DNA of 64,000 nucleotides, taken from NCBI GenBank assembly GCA_949130485.1, contig OX422184.1, positions 8,906,996 to 8,970,995 on the forward strand, given 5' to 3'. Positions 11,828 through 21,745 of this stretch are shown here, piece by piece (the stretch's first letter is position 1; every line of letters begins with the position of its first letter). A program made the position numbers and the translations under genes. Source of the stretch: Agelas oroides (Eukaryota > Porifera > Demospongiae > Agelasida > Agelasidae). The notes under the pieces were generated by a model. That model saw only the letters and a list, made by a program, of their open reading frames with translations. It searched no databases and had not been told where the DNA came from.

Positions 11828-12172
11828 GTGAACAAATCAGGGAGCTCCATTTTCTCACGAGATTCCCAGAAAATCACTTCAGCCATCATTGAGGCTAATG
11901 CAACTCAAATCTCTGGTGTTCAGACTCTGAGAGACATTCTGTACAATGCTTACGATGTGAGGTTTGAAGTGAGAAATGACACACCATGTCTGTTGTATAA
12001 AGAGCAGGAGGAAGAAAAGTGGGTTCCTATCAGAGTACTTAAGGACGAGAGTGATGACTCTGACGAGGAGTACGAACTGGATTACATTCGTTCCTGCAAA
12101 CGAATTAGCTATTTCAAGAAAGACAAGAATGGGGATCCTGCTGTTTCCATCCATCATGGCAAATGTAAATGA
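11828..12172 (+). CDS. Hypothetical acidic ORF
   Basis: A 114-codon open frame, also open upstream toward 11780, with an acidic cluster (DESDDSDEEYELD) and a lysine-rich tail. It directly follows the piggyBac fragment but does not resemble the piggyBac C-terminus. The antisense strand is also open (11548-11889), with a segment SGRKLSWKIQESEKGTLIQL that looks equally protein-like, so I cannot tell which strand, if either, is coding. Confidence 0.3.
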   Translation: MNKSGSSIFSRDSQKITSAIIEANATQISGVQTLRDILYNAYDVRFEVRNDTPCLLYKEQEEEKWVPIRVLKDESDDSDEEYELDYIRSCKRISYFKKDKNGDPAVSIHHGKCK

Positions 12173-12189
12173 ATATACTGTACAGAGAG

Positions 12190-12495
12190 TCTCTACACTC
12201 TCTATGTAGGGATGGCGCCAATGCACAATATATGCAATACTTAAAAGCAAAAGGCATATAACTTTACCACAAACATGCTAAAAGTGCCGTTTCCTCTTTG
12301 CCTTTGTGATCAGCAAGACTCATAAGTGGCCAAAAGCTACGTGGAAGACAGCTAAACGCAAAAGTGTGCGGTAGCGAAAGTGCCATTTTTCGTATCTTGT
12401 TACAACCACTATGTTCAACAATGATATCTCGCGAAAGGTTTGAGTACTCACCGTCATTTTAACATGAAACTGATGTTTATCACTGCATCGTTTTA
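12190..12495. repeat. ~310-bp dispersed repeat (inverted copy at 36437-36768)
   Basis: From the end containing CTATGTAGGGATGGCGCC through the part reading AACCACTATGTTCAACAATG, this region matches the reverse complement of 36437-36768 with a few indels. It shares the TAGGGATGGC terminus with the repeats near 35.7 kb and 48.3 kb. Confidence 0.65.
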
Positions 12496-12555
12496 CATTA
12501 CAGTTGCAAAGTAGTATATTTACCTTCACTATTATATCATCCATACCTTGTTTGC

Positions 12556-12758
12556 ATGAATGTGGTCACTGGGAATTACATTTAGCCCAATTAATTAATG
12601 AGGCTGTATGTATTGCCCGACATTTGATGCACTCACTTAGTAAGCATGCAGTGTGCTCCAGTAGCGACGAGGAGTGAACAGGCCTGCCGGAAGGTATTGA
12701 TTCTGTTCCCAACAAAGTATTAATTGGGCTAAATGTAATTCCCAGTGACCACATTCAT
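12556..12758. repeat. Perfect 40-bp inverted repeat, 123-bp spacer
   Basis: Arm 12556-12595 (begins ATGAATGTGGTCACTGGGAA) is matched exactly in reverse complement at 12719-12758. The spacer begins with a segment (12599-12676) that is duplicated directly at 12905-12981. Confidence 0.8.
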
Positions 12759-12981
12759 TGACATAGTGACATGCACATGCATAAGACAGAGCCTTTTGGC
12801 ATGCCATCCCTACATCTTTTTACATTTTAATACATATCAGTCAGTTCATATTTGTTCAGCATCCATCTGTGAAGGAGTATTCCAGACAGTTTTCCATAAG
12901 CACGTGAGGCTGTATGTATTGAAACATTTGATGCACTCACTTAGTAAGCATGCAGTGTGCTCCAGTAGCGACGAGGAGTGA
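12599..12981. repeat. Direct repeat pair, ~78 bp each
   Basis: Copies at 12599-12676 and 12905-12981 both start TGAGGCTGTATGTATT and end GCGACGAGGAGTGA. They are nearly identical apart from a 3-nt indel. The first sits inside the inverted-repeat structure at 12556-12758. Confidence 0.75.
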
Positions 12982-13470
12982 TCACTCGATTGTACTCATC
13001 CAGCGGCCGATTTGAAGCTACAAGCGTAAAGTGCGAGCTCCCATGGAGTCGATTGGTGAGAAGAAGAGGCTACCTACCGGTAAAACCATTGCAAGAGGTA
13101 GCTTGCGCTTCTATTGGACTTCCGTCTGCCCTACCTTATTGACACACGTCCTTAGTGACCATTGTACTCCTCTTCATGTCCAAAAGTTCTTGTCGAAGCT
13201 GACAGTCAGTAGTTCAAATGCACAAGTTCATGAACAGGTGTTGGCAGAGACAACAGTTTGAGAGGGCTGGTATGTTAGAGTAGGGTCAGATTGTGTTGAT
13301 ACATCACACTTGCACCGATGAAAGAAGAATGTCGATTTAGCAGCAGCGTCAGACCATCCGTACGTCCGTCTATCATGAGAAGGTGGGAGAGAAGGGAGGA
13401 GAGTACTTTGTGGCAACTTCGTGGTCTTCACGTGAGTGATGTTTCAGGTTATTTAGTAGTTAGTGCGAAT

Positions 13471-13541
13471 CGGTACCAGGGTCTCCCCCTCCATTTTTAT
13501 TTTTCATCAGGGTGAGGGGAGAGCCTGGGAACGAGGCTAGC
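13471..13541. repeat. Dispersed palindrome, CCTGGGAACGAGGCTAG family
   Basis: The left arm reads GGTACCAGGGTCTCCCCCTC and the right arm GAGGGGAGAGCCTGGGAACG, followed by AGGCTAG. The loop contains CCATTTTTAT, as in the copy at 5101-5178. Confidence 0.6.
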
Positions 13542-13828
13542 TTCACCTCATGTCTTTTTATGCTCCACCCCTTCAGCTTGCTGGAGTAAGGAAATGCAAG
13601 TTAGGGTAAGGGGGAGAGGGAGGAAGGGAGAGGAGGAAGGGAGAGAGAGAGGGGGTGTATAGGGGTCCAGATGTGTATTAAATTGTGTCAGTAAATGACA
13701 AGTAATAAATAACAACTTGTACAAAATTAATAGCAAACTGACCTCGTTGCTGGGTGTAGATGAACATATCAGCAAAGTTAGTCAATCTAGGTCTGTTCAG
13801 TCTGGTGTAACACAATCTACATGGAGGC

Positions 13829-14569
13829 TTGACTTCGATCTTTGGAAATATTGACAGTGCTGATGGGACCAAATTCGCCTTGTTTGTAAAGGACAAATTT
13901 AGTGTATCAGATGAAGCTTACCATGAAATTTCACAATTGACACATGATCTTCCACGAATGTATGAACTAAAATCAGCTTCAAAAGAGATCAATTCAAGGA
14001 CAATAATTTCCCCAACTCCAGGACATATTCTTGGTGTTCAACAGCATCTAAGAGATCATTTAGTTCTTCAACTACATCATCGACTCAAAGACAGTCAATT
14101 TTTGTCTCGCTACCACACTAACAAACACATTAACATCAAGCTCTCTGGGGATGGAACACGAGTGGGTAGAAACCTACATGTTGTCAACTTCACCTTCACG
14201 CTTGTAGATGAGCCACAAGCAACTTCTGTGGCTGGGCACCACACTCTGGCTATCCTGGAAATGTCCGAACATTATGATGAACTATCAGCTACTCTACAGG
14301 ACATTGCAGATGAGGTCAATGATCTTTCACAGTTGGAACTTGGTGAATTTTATCAACTTCAGTATTTCTTGGGAGGTGATTGGAAGTTTTTAGCACTTAT
14401 TTGCGGGTTAAACGCTGCCAATTCTGATTACAGTTGCATATGGTTCAAAGGATCGTTGGAACATGGAACTGAAATGGTCTTTCGATACAACCAAGGGTGC
14501 TAGAACAATTGATGAAATCCAGACACTGTCAAAAAAGGGTGCTAGACAACATTTTGGCTGTGTAAGAGC
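13829..14569 (+). pseudogene. Family X DDE-type transposase, 5' part, split by a transposon
   Basis: A 224-codon frame plus a frameshifted continuation from 14463. It aligns residue by residue with the minus-strand protein at 49628-51261. Shared blocks are the VxDKFxVSxxxYHE motif, PTPGxxxGVQQ, the SGDGTR block (probable first catalytic Asp; residues 107-112), GGDWKFLAL (residues 182-190), CIW and GARTIDEIQ. The second Cys of the CIWC pair is Phe here. A frameshift sits near 14465. The frame runs into the left end of the 14570-21353 transposon and resumes at 21358. I can only place the family as CACTA-like DDE. Confidence 0.7.
14566..14569. repeat. Target-site duplication GAGC, left copy
   Basis: GAGC immediately precedes the left terminal inverted repeat and is repeated right after the right one at 21354-21357. 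Removing the element and one GAGC restores an open family X frame, which supports this as the true duplication. Confidence 0.8.
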
Positions 14570-14607
14570 CCTGCTGGAAAAACTACACTTGAAACATGCA
14601 TGTTTCA
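14570..14607. repeat. Left terminal inverted repeat, 38 bp
   Basis: CCTGCTGGAAAAACTACAC, then T, then the palindrome TGAAACATGCATGTTTCA. It matches the reverse complement of 21316-21353 except for that T (A in the other end). Confidence 0.88.
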
Positions 14608-14930
14608 TGCATGTTTCATGCATGTTTCAGCAAATTTCATGCATGCTTCACCATGCATGTTTCATGCATGTACCACATACAATGTGCATGCATGTTTCAT
14701 GTTCCATGCATGAAACATGCATGGAACATGTGAGAAATTGGGACGTTTTTCATGCATGTGACATGCATGGTTCATGCATGTCACATGACATGCATGAACC
14801 ATGCATGTTATGTTAATGCCATTCATGCCATGAATGAACCATGCATGAACCATGCATGCATGAATGGTCTATACCAAATGTTAATACTAGCATGTTTCAT
14901 GCAAGTTTCATGCAGGAATCATGCATAAAT
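14584..14930. repeat. Left subterminal TGCATG array
   Basis: Dense repetition of ATGCATG with spacers TTTC, GTTTC, AACC or TTC, forming many overlapping palindromes such as CATGCATGAAACATGCATG. The array reads through as the repetitive string 'HACFMHVSCM', which is a by-product of the DNA repeat. CACTA elements characteristically carry transposase-binding subterminal repeats, so these are candidate binding sites. Confidence 0.85.
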
Positions 14931-15014
14931 CACAGTTGCCATGTATGTGTGGAGAAGGAAAAGTCAAGATGTTGTACATGTATACATACACAATGTACAA
15001 TAACCACTAAACAG

Positions 15015-17083
15015 TTACTGAGCATGCAATCGCATGATCGCCCTTCTTTCATCACCACACTTGGTGGTGAGATCTCTTTTGAGCTTGTCATACGAGATGG
15101 AAGGGAACTTCATCTGGCAGTATTCTGTTATAGGAAAAGCAAATCTATATGAATCAAGTTACATATGCAGTAGTACAAAGGTTATAAAATTAACGTACTG
15201 AAGATCGCTGTTTTTATGGTCTCATTGAGGCCCTTTGTGGCGGAGGATGCAGCTAGACGCTGGGATGAATACCACACATACAAGAGGGAACGCATCAGCC
15301 CCGTGGCTGTTTGCTTAGAAGAGTTGGCATGGCTTTCCAGGTCTACAAATGAGATGTAAATGCCCATGTTCTCAACAAGTTCACATTTCTGTAGAAAATA
15401 AAAAATAATAAATAGTAAAGTAGTATAGTAGTAGTAGTAGTATAGTGTACAAACACTTACACCTGGTCCTGGTTCAAATGCTTTCTGCTCTCGGGCTAGG
15501 TCCTGGGGTGTCAGCTTATAGGTATATCCTCCACTGGTAAGGGTAGTACCACCAGTAGCACAAACAGCCTCTCCTGCAGCTGTCACCTATATGATTTGCA
15601 GGTAATTATTTTCAATTTTGTAAGTTGATAATCACAAACTCATTACCTTTTGCTCTTTTGCAGCTGAGGGGTTTACATTCACTGAGAGTTGGGGCTATGT
15701 AGGTCAGTAGAGAACATTGAGGTGGTGTATTCAGAAGATAGCTAGGTTGACATGCACATACAACTGCTTGCAAAAGTGCAAACCTTTGTTTGTGCTTCCT
15801 GATTGTCATCCCCGTGCAAGCTGGATGTGGTCACTGGAATGTAGTTCACACTTGGGCTGCTGCTGTTAGGGTCGTAGAAGTCTGCCAGGGCTCTTAAAAA
15901 CCTAACACCTCCAGGAGAAGCAGGAACTGTGAGGAAGATAAGAACAAGATGTCCACTTAGTGATAAAGAAGGCACAGACTGTTGATGATTTACACACAAC
16001 AAAAATAACCTGAAGGCATTTGGCTCCTGGGCTCACAGTCTTGAAGCAAAAAATTGAGCTCGTCTACCTCCTCATTCAGAGATGCGATTGATGATTCTTT
16101 ATCGATCAGCTTCTCTTTCAATTCCTCCAGCTCTCTTTGTAGGTTATCACACCTTTGGCAAGGAATTTTTTCCTTCCAATTTTTCAGCATTTCCTCCATC
16201 GCTCCTCTCTTTCCTTGTCTTGTTTGTTACTGTTAAGTCTCTCACTGCGATTTTTCTTCAGCAGGGCAACGTCCACTCCTCCCTTTTCATCCTGGTCTTG
16301 CTTTGCCTTCTTGGGTTCATCTCCATCATCATAGTAATCATCAATGTATTTTCGGTTTACCTTTCTCTTTCGCTTTGAATTTCCATCATTTTCCGTGCCA
16401 GTACCCTCTTCAGCTACATCTTCTTTGACTTCAACTGATGCTGCAACCAGGTCTGTCATCTCAACATCCAATTCCTTTTTATCTATGATAAAAAGGAATT
16501 GGAAAGTGAAAAAGAGCTAAAGTAGATCCAACAGGTATTTGAAAGAAGTGGAAAGTGAAAAAAAAGAAAAGAAAAAAAAGAACAATAAATAAAGCGGATG
16601 AGTGAAAAAGAAACTTAAAGCATAGACATTTTAAAATTAAAAATGCAAGGCTGTGTGACAGTGGAAGAGGGTTAGAGGAAGGGAGGGGGGAGGCGACGAT
16701 CACAGTAAATACACGGATATAATCACGTATGCGTGTTCACCCTACTTACGCTAATTTGCCTGATGTCAATCACTTGGATCGGGTACTTGCTGTAAGTGAT
16801 TGACATCAACCGCAATACTTAGCGTGAGTAGGGAAACGCGCTAAACAATTGCTGCTGAACAAGCTAACACTAAGCTAACAACGGTTAACACGCTAGCTAC
16901 CAAAAGCAATTTAGCTAGCTTACCTCCCGTTTTCAAAATATCCGCATCGTATCTACCGCCACCAGGCCAGCGGCAGGTCCCTCGAACGGGGAAACTGTCG
17001 AGCGACGACGGCGAAACGACGCACTTCCTCGGTATCACGGAGTACTGTTTCTCCCCGCACCAGTAGACTATAACGTGAGACAT
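15015..17083 (-). CDS. BEN-domain protein of the transposon, six exons
   Basis: Minus-strand exons, all with GT-AG junctions and compatible phases: 17083-16924, 16482-16010, 15926-15784, 15586-15461, 15388-15199 and 15124-15015, stop at 15015-15017. The N-terminus (MSHVIVYWCGEKQYSVIPRK…) looks like a small beta-rich module. Next come an acidic and basic stretch (SKRKRKVNRKY, a likely nuclear signal) and a coiled coil (LQRELEELKEKLIDKE). The last three exons form a BEN domain: KLTPQDLAREQKAF, CELVENMGIYIS, TATGLMRSLLYVWYSSQRLA, KGLNETIKTAIF, then YDKLKRDLTTKCGDERRA at the C-terminus. BEN domains bind DNA, several as dimers on palindromes. Oddity: the exon 16482-16010 changes frame between about 16280 and 16199, so there is a 1- or 2-nt indel or an unseen micro-exon. 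Total length is about 400 residues. Confidence 0.78.
16739..16833. repeat. Hairpin in the first intron of the BEN gene
   Basis: Arms around 16739-16775 and 16792-16833 share, in inverted orientation, CCCTACTTACGCTAA and TGATGTCAATCACTT with an interruption. It lies wholly within the 441-nt intron. Confidence 0.65.
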
Positions 17084-17517
17084 ATTTGCAGAACGCCTGG
17101 ACCATAGATTTAAACACCAGCTAGGCAGTGAAAAAACAAAGCAGCTGCATATAGCATGCAGCTGCTGCTGTATTTTTGGCGCGCGACGTACCAGCGCTAG
17201 CGCAGCGCAGCGTGCGTGTACGTGTACCTTACGTTCGTCGCGCCGTCGCTATAGCAGCAACCAGATAACGCAGCCCGGCATTGTCCCGGATATGGATTTG
17301 TCCAGTGTACGTGTATGTGTAGCTCGGTCGTCGAATTAAAGCGCTAGCGTGACAATGGAACCAGGGCAGACAGACAGCAACGTTGCACCACCTACGGTAG
17401 GGTGTTTATGCATAGATACAAATAATTAAGTGCTTATATATAAAACAGCAATGATACACACACAAGTCTCTTTATTGCAGTATTAAAGTAATAGAATTAT
17501 AGCTTTGATCAAAAAAA
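17084..17517. promoter_or_regulatory. Divergent promoter region between BEN and transposase genes
   Basis: The two start codons (17083 on minus, 17518 on plus) face away from each other across 434 bp. Positions 17175-17260 are rich in CpG and in GCGC/CGCG runs, unlike the AT-rich surroundings. A short possible upstream exon (ATG 17355, 14 codons, donor GTAGGG at 17397) with an acceptor at 17479-17480 would lead into a stop, so it is more likely an untranslated leader or uORF than part of the transposase. Confidence 0.5.
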
Positions 17518-20500
17518 ATGCATGCTGCGCTGGGATTGAAATGCCCGAGGATTGTTGTGTATGTTCATGAACTACAGAAAAGAGCTCGAGGTCCGTATCA
17601 ACAGAAATATAAAATACCGAGACAAACCCTCCACTACAGAAAGAAAAAGCTGGCAAGAGATGGGAATCAAGCTGAACCTGCAGACCTGCTGTTCAACACA
17701 CGCACAGTAGGTACATCAAACTCGTCTCAAGAACTCTCCAACACTGAGTCTGATAATTCAGATACTGACATGCAAGACCCACAGTCTTTTGACGAGGAGC
17801 AAGCCAATTCCAGCTCACAAGATATCACTAGCACTGATCTTATTGAGCCTCTCGATATCAGTGGTGCTACAAGTAGCAGTAGCATACAAGGCTCCCCAGA
17901 GAATACAGGCAGCTATGCAAATCAAAAGTTGTATGAGGGCAGTTTGATGACTGTGAAGAGTAGTTGCATTACCATTAACAGATTTATTCACAAATACCAC
18001 CTGAGCAAACAAGCACAAGAAGATTTGTTAAGCCTCCAACAACAGCTCCTTCCCACTCCAAACTGGCTTCCGTACTCCTTGTATCGCTTTCGGAAAGTGA
18101 TCGATTTTGGACAGGATCCCATGGAATTGCACCACTATTGCATCAAATGTTTTTATCCAGCCGGTAGTGCTGCAAGCACTTGCAGCAATCCATCCTGTGG
18201 AGCAGAGGTTGGCAGCAGCTACTTCATTGTGCTGCCCATTCGCTCACAGCTAAGGAAACTACTGTCCAGTACGTTACATATATACACAACTGATGGTGCA
18301 GATGTGTGCGTTTTACACAGTGTGTAATGTACGTTTAACCTTGTATAGGACCCCATTTTGTGGAGTTGCTTCACTATGCTACTGAACGAAAGAAGATTGA
18401 TCCTCAAGCAATTGAGGACATATACGATGGGTGTGCCTACAGGTGTATTGAACATGCATCACCAGTTGGTAGTATGCACCTCTCCTTCATCATCAACACT
18501 GATGGAGTTGATATACTCCACACATCTGACTTCCATCTCTGGCCAGTGCTTTTGATGATAAACGAGCTTCCTCCCACTCTCAGGTTATTTTGTCAATTGT
18601 ATATATACATGGCTGTCTGCATGCACGGTGTGCTCTACACTTATAAATATATAAATTTTAATACAGGAAGAAACATGAGAACATGTTGATGGCTGGCGTG
18701 TGGTTTGGTCAAAACAAGCCTGTCATGTCCACGTTTTTGGAACCAACTGTTGAAGAACTTTTGAAGCTTGAAACAGAAGGTAAACATATAAACTTAATTG
18801 TTATATATACATTTGCATGCATTATGTAAATACCAGAACGACATACAATTATGGTTATCTTGTTGCTTTTTTTTAGGAGAAATAATAGATTTGCCCTCAA
18901 ATTCACAAGATGTGGTTGTACAGCCTACACTTGTTAAAGCTCATGTCATTGGTGGCTGCTTTGACCTACCTGCTCGTGCATTGGTATGGAACTCAATGCA
19001 GTTCAATGGTGAATATGGCTGTACGTTTTGTGAACAACCTGGTGAGACAGTTCGTACTGGAAGAGGTGCACATGGGCACGTTCTTGCATTTCCGTTTGAT
19101 GAGAAAAATCCAGATGGTCCCCACCGTACAGCTGCCACAATCAAGCAATACTCAGTGGTAGCCGTTGAGGAAAACCAAGTAGTAAGTCATTACATCTGTA
19201 TAATTGTTATTGATGTACTGATCAAATCACTATATATTCTAGGTCAAGGGAATAAAGGCACCATCATGGCTTTCCTGCCTTCCTTCTTTTGATCCTGTGT
19301 GGGGGTATTCTGTCGAATACATGCACTGTACCTTACACGGAGTTAACAAGCTGCTAATAAGCTTGTGGATCGATCTACCCAAGTGCCAACATACAGCACA
19401 TGATATCCATCTTCATGTGAACCTCATCAACAAGAGAATACAACAGATCAAAGTCCCAGCTGAGATACCCAGGAAACCTCGATCACTAGACCAACTTGCA
19501 CATTGGAGGGGTAGGTACTTACCTGTATGGTGATATGCTCTGAACTAGTACATTGAGATATTGATACTTTTAGTCGAACTTTTCACTAGTGAAAGATGTA
19601 ATGCAGTCTTCATTCTCTGTCAATGTATAGTTGATATATTAGTTGTTTCCTTCACTAGTAAAAAATGTCAACTAATTATCATAATCTCATTGCATGCTGT
19701 ACCAGTACAATGAATTCTCCATGCAAACTATTATTAAAACTATCTCAATGTCAACTCACAGCCCACGAACACAGGGCATGGCTTCTTTTCTATTCCATAC
19801 CTGTGCTGCTTGGAATTCTCAACTTGGAGTACATCAGGCACTTGGCTCTTCTCGTAGAAGCTTTGTGGCTTCTTCTCCAGACATCTATCTGCCAAGAGGA
19901 TCTCATACGTGCAGATAAACTTCTGGTTCAGTTCTGCAAACAGTTCAGTTCACTCTATGGTACATATAAGGCATTTTGTCTTTGATGTATACTAATTATG
20001 CCCTCTACCATCTCAATGTTAGGCAAGAAACACGTCAGCAAATGTCCACCAACTGCTTTACTTCACTGACAGTGTAAAACACCTTGGCCCTTTATGGGCA
20101 CACAATACTTTTCCATTTGAAAACGTGAACGGAATGTTTCGGAATCTCTTCCATGGCAGTCGCACTCCTGATGTGCAGGTAGATCATTAACAAAGGCATA
20201 ATACCTACAACTACACGAGACAATCATATATTATATCTATGCAGATTTCAAGAGCTGTTGCAGAAATGCAGAAGATTATGTCAGAATGCAGTGGCGTTCC
20301 AAGCTCATATAGGTATACCTAAAATCATAAATGTATTACACCATGTACATTCATACATCATCTGGTATAATTTCAGCAGATATGCTGTGAAGGAGCAAAT
20401 TGGAGAAGTACAAGTATTGGGTCGTTCATCAACAATCCAAGACCATCCTTTGTTAGGGGCAGTGCATGGAAAAGTGTATTCCAGGCTACTGTTCGGAAAA

Positions 20501-20952
20501 ATGCTTTTAGCCAGCTCACAATATAATCGACCGGAAGTTAAAGATGACACTCTAGTTTCTTACAGAGAAGGAGAACAGCTGAAACATGGAGTAGTTGACA
20601 GATATGTCAGCTACTGTGAGCAGTCATGTCATTCATGCCAAAACTACTGCAAGCATGTTGCTGTTGTGATGCCAGTTGAAGAACGCCCAATCACAGAAGT
20701 TACACAGGAAAGAAATGGGCTTCGACATATGTGCATTGGATTGACACAGTAAGATAATAGAAAGTGTAAAATGCAAATTTACAATCATACATGCCTTGTT
20801 CATCTTGCAGGCAGTCAAATGCATCTTTCAAGATAGTTCCAGTTCAGAACATTATCACCAAATGTATCACAGTGAACCTCACAGAGGAAACAGCAGCACA
20901 GCCTCGACTCTTTATTGCCGACTTACCCAATTTATACGAGAAAAACCTATAA
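17518..20952 (+). CDS. CACTA-like DDE transposase, ten exons
   Basis: Exons: 17518-18268, 18349-18583, 18667-18779, 18877-19181, 19243-19510, 19762-19959, 20039-20178, 20245-20312, 20377-20748 and 20811-20952. Every junction is GT-AG and the sum is 2592 nt, exactly 863 codons plus stop. Landmarks in order: a basic N-terminal segment (YQQKYKIPRQTLHYRKKKLA), an acidic linker, a C-x2-C…C-x4-C zinc-like motif (HHYCIKCF…CSNPSCG), SQLRKLL, IINTDGV (probable first catalytic Asp), ENMLMAGVWFG, the C-x2-C insertion GCTFCEQPGETV, EYMHCTLHGVNKL, WLLFYSIPVLLGIL, LGPLWAHNTFPFENVNG (probable catalytic Glu) and a C-terminal cysteine cluster CEQSCHSCQNYCKH. At the second catalytic position, where this family normally has D-Y-M-H, the protein has E-Y-M-H. 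Exon 7 could instead begin at 20023, but that breaks the frame. Promoter shared with the BEN gene. Confidence 0.85.
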
Positions 20953-21029
20953 TAATTGTGCTATTGCTAGCTTGTACTTATTAAATGTCGATAACTCTCT
21001 CATCTCTCTCATTTTAAGTATGCATGCAT

Positions 21030-21330
21030 GGCTCATACTTGCATGGATTATGGAAGACCTATCCCATGCATGGTTCATGCATGGAAAGGGAGATCCATGC
21101 ATGCTTCATGCATGGAAGGTGAGATCCATGCATGCTTCATGCATCGAAGGGGAGATTCATGCATGGTTCAGCACGGAAGGGGAGATCCATGCATGGTTCA
21201 TGCATGGAACGTGAGATCCATGCATGCTTCATGCATGGTGGGGAGACTCATTGAAAACCATGCATGTATCATGCATGTAACATGCATGATACATGCATTC
21301 ATGCATGAAATATGTTGAAACATGCATGTT
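21030..21330. repeat. Right subterminal TGCATG array
   Basis: From about 21057 to 21247 a roughly 36-bp unit is repeated five to six times: GGGGAGATCCATGCATG, GTTCATGCATGGAA and similar. It is followed by ATGCATGTATCATGCATG palindromes. The sequence differs from the left array but uses the same TGCATG core. Confidence 0.85.
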
Positions 21331-21353
21331 TCATGTGTAGTTTTTCCAGCAGG
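21316..21353. repeat. Right terminal inverted repeat, 38 bp
   Basis: Begins with the palindrome TGAAACATGCATGTTTCA and ends GTGTAGTTTTTCCAGCAGG; one mismatch to the left end. Confidence 0.88.
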
Positions 21354-21357
21354 GAGC
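21354..21357. repeat. Target-site duplication GAGC, right copy
   Basis: Identical to 14566-14569. Confidence 0.8.
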
Positions 21358-21395
21358 TCCTATCTTTCCATCAATTCCAATAGATCATAGGATTC
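21358..21395 (+). pseudogene. Family X transposase, continuation after the insertion
   Basis: Read after the left flank with one GAGC removed, this continues the frame as APIFPSIPIDH. It aligns with QPLFPTIPIHH in the copy at 49628-51261 (minus). The match ends at about 21395. Confidence 0.7.
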
Positions 21396-21745
21396 AAAAT
21401 TGAATTTGGGGAGACCGTGCTAAACATGTTCTTTTGTTATGACCAGCTTGACCACAACTGCTCCATGTGCTGGTTCGTTTCTGTCGACGATAACCCTCAG
21501 TTTCTAATTCCTCAATTCTGTTCCTTTTCTGCAACAGTTGAGTAAGGGCTTCGGTTTTTCTGTGGTTGGTTCCTCTGAGTTAATGTGTCACAGTCAGGTC
21601 TTTTCAATGAGTTTAAGTGAAAGAAAATCGACCACAAATGTTGAATTTCATTCTTCTGTGGTAGTGATGGCAACACAGTTGGAATGTCCATTGAATTGAA
21701 GAGCCGAATTTTCTCTGGTACAGTCAGCAGATAGAGAACACATTA
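21396..21745 (-). pseudogene. Family X C-terminal fragment, inverted
   Basis: Minus-strand translation gives PEKIRLFNSMDIPTVLPSLP, IQHLWSIFFHLN, then after a frameshift GTNHRKTEALTQLLQKRNRI, and a CCHC-like knuckle CGQAGHNKRTC. These align with PEKLRLFKAIAIPQLFPRIP, RSTNHRDCDALKQMLLKLNR and CKLCKTTGHNARTC in the 49.6-51.3 kb copy. About 100 residues between the plus-strand part and this part are missing. The strand switch at about 21395 implies inversion plus deletion, or two copies joined tail to tail. Confidence 0.68.

Larger units (their letters stand above)
14570..21353. mobile_element. Complete 6.8-kb DNA transposon with transposase and BEN-domain gene
   Basis: The ends are 38-bp inverted repeats differing at one position, with tip CCTGCTGGAAAAACTACAC followed by the 18-bp palindrome TGAAACATGCATGTTTCA. 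A 4-bp duplication GAGC flanks it. Inside each end lies a subterminal array of TGCATG-based palindromes (14584-14930 and 21030-21330). It carries two divergently transcribed spliced genes: a CACTA-like transposase on the plus strand (17518-20952) and a BEN-domain protein on the minus strand (15015-17083). The architecture is that of an autonomous CACTA-like element (subterminal repeats plus two proteins), although the tips are not CACTA and the duplication is 4 bp. It is inserted in the coding part of family X. Confidence 0.85.

Noticed and set aside
14463..15152. Open frames rich in His, Met and Cys (HACFMHVSCM-like) on both strands
   Set aside because: They are translations of the TGCATG DNA array at the transposon end, not proteins.
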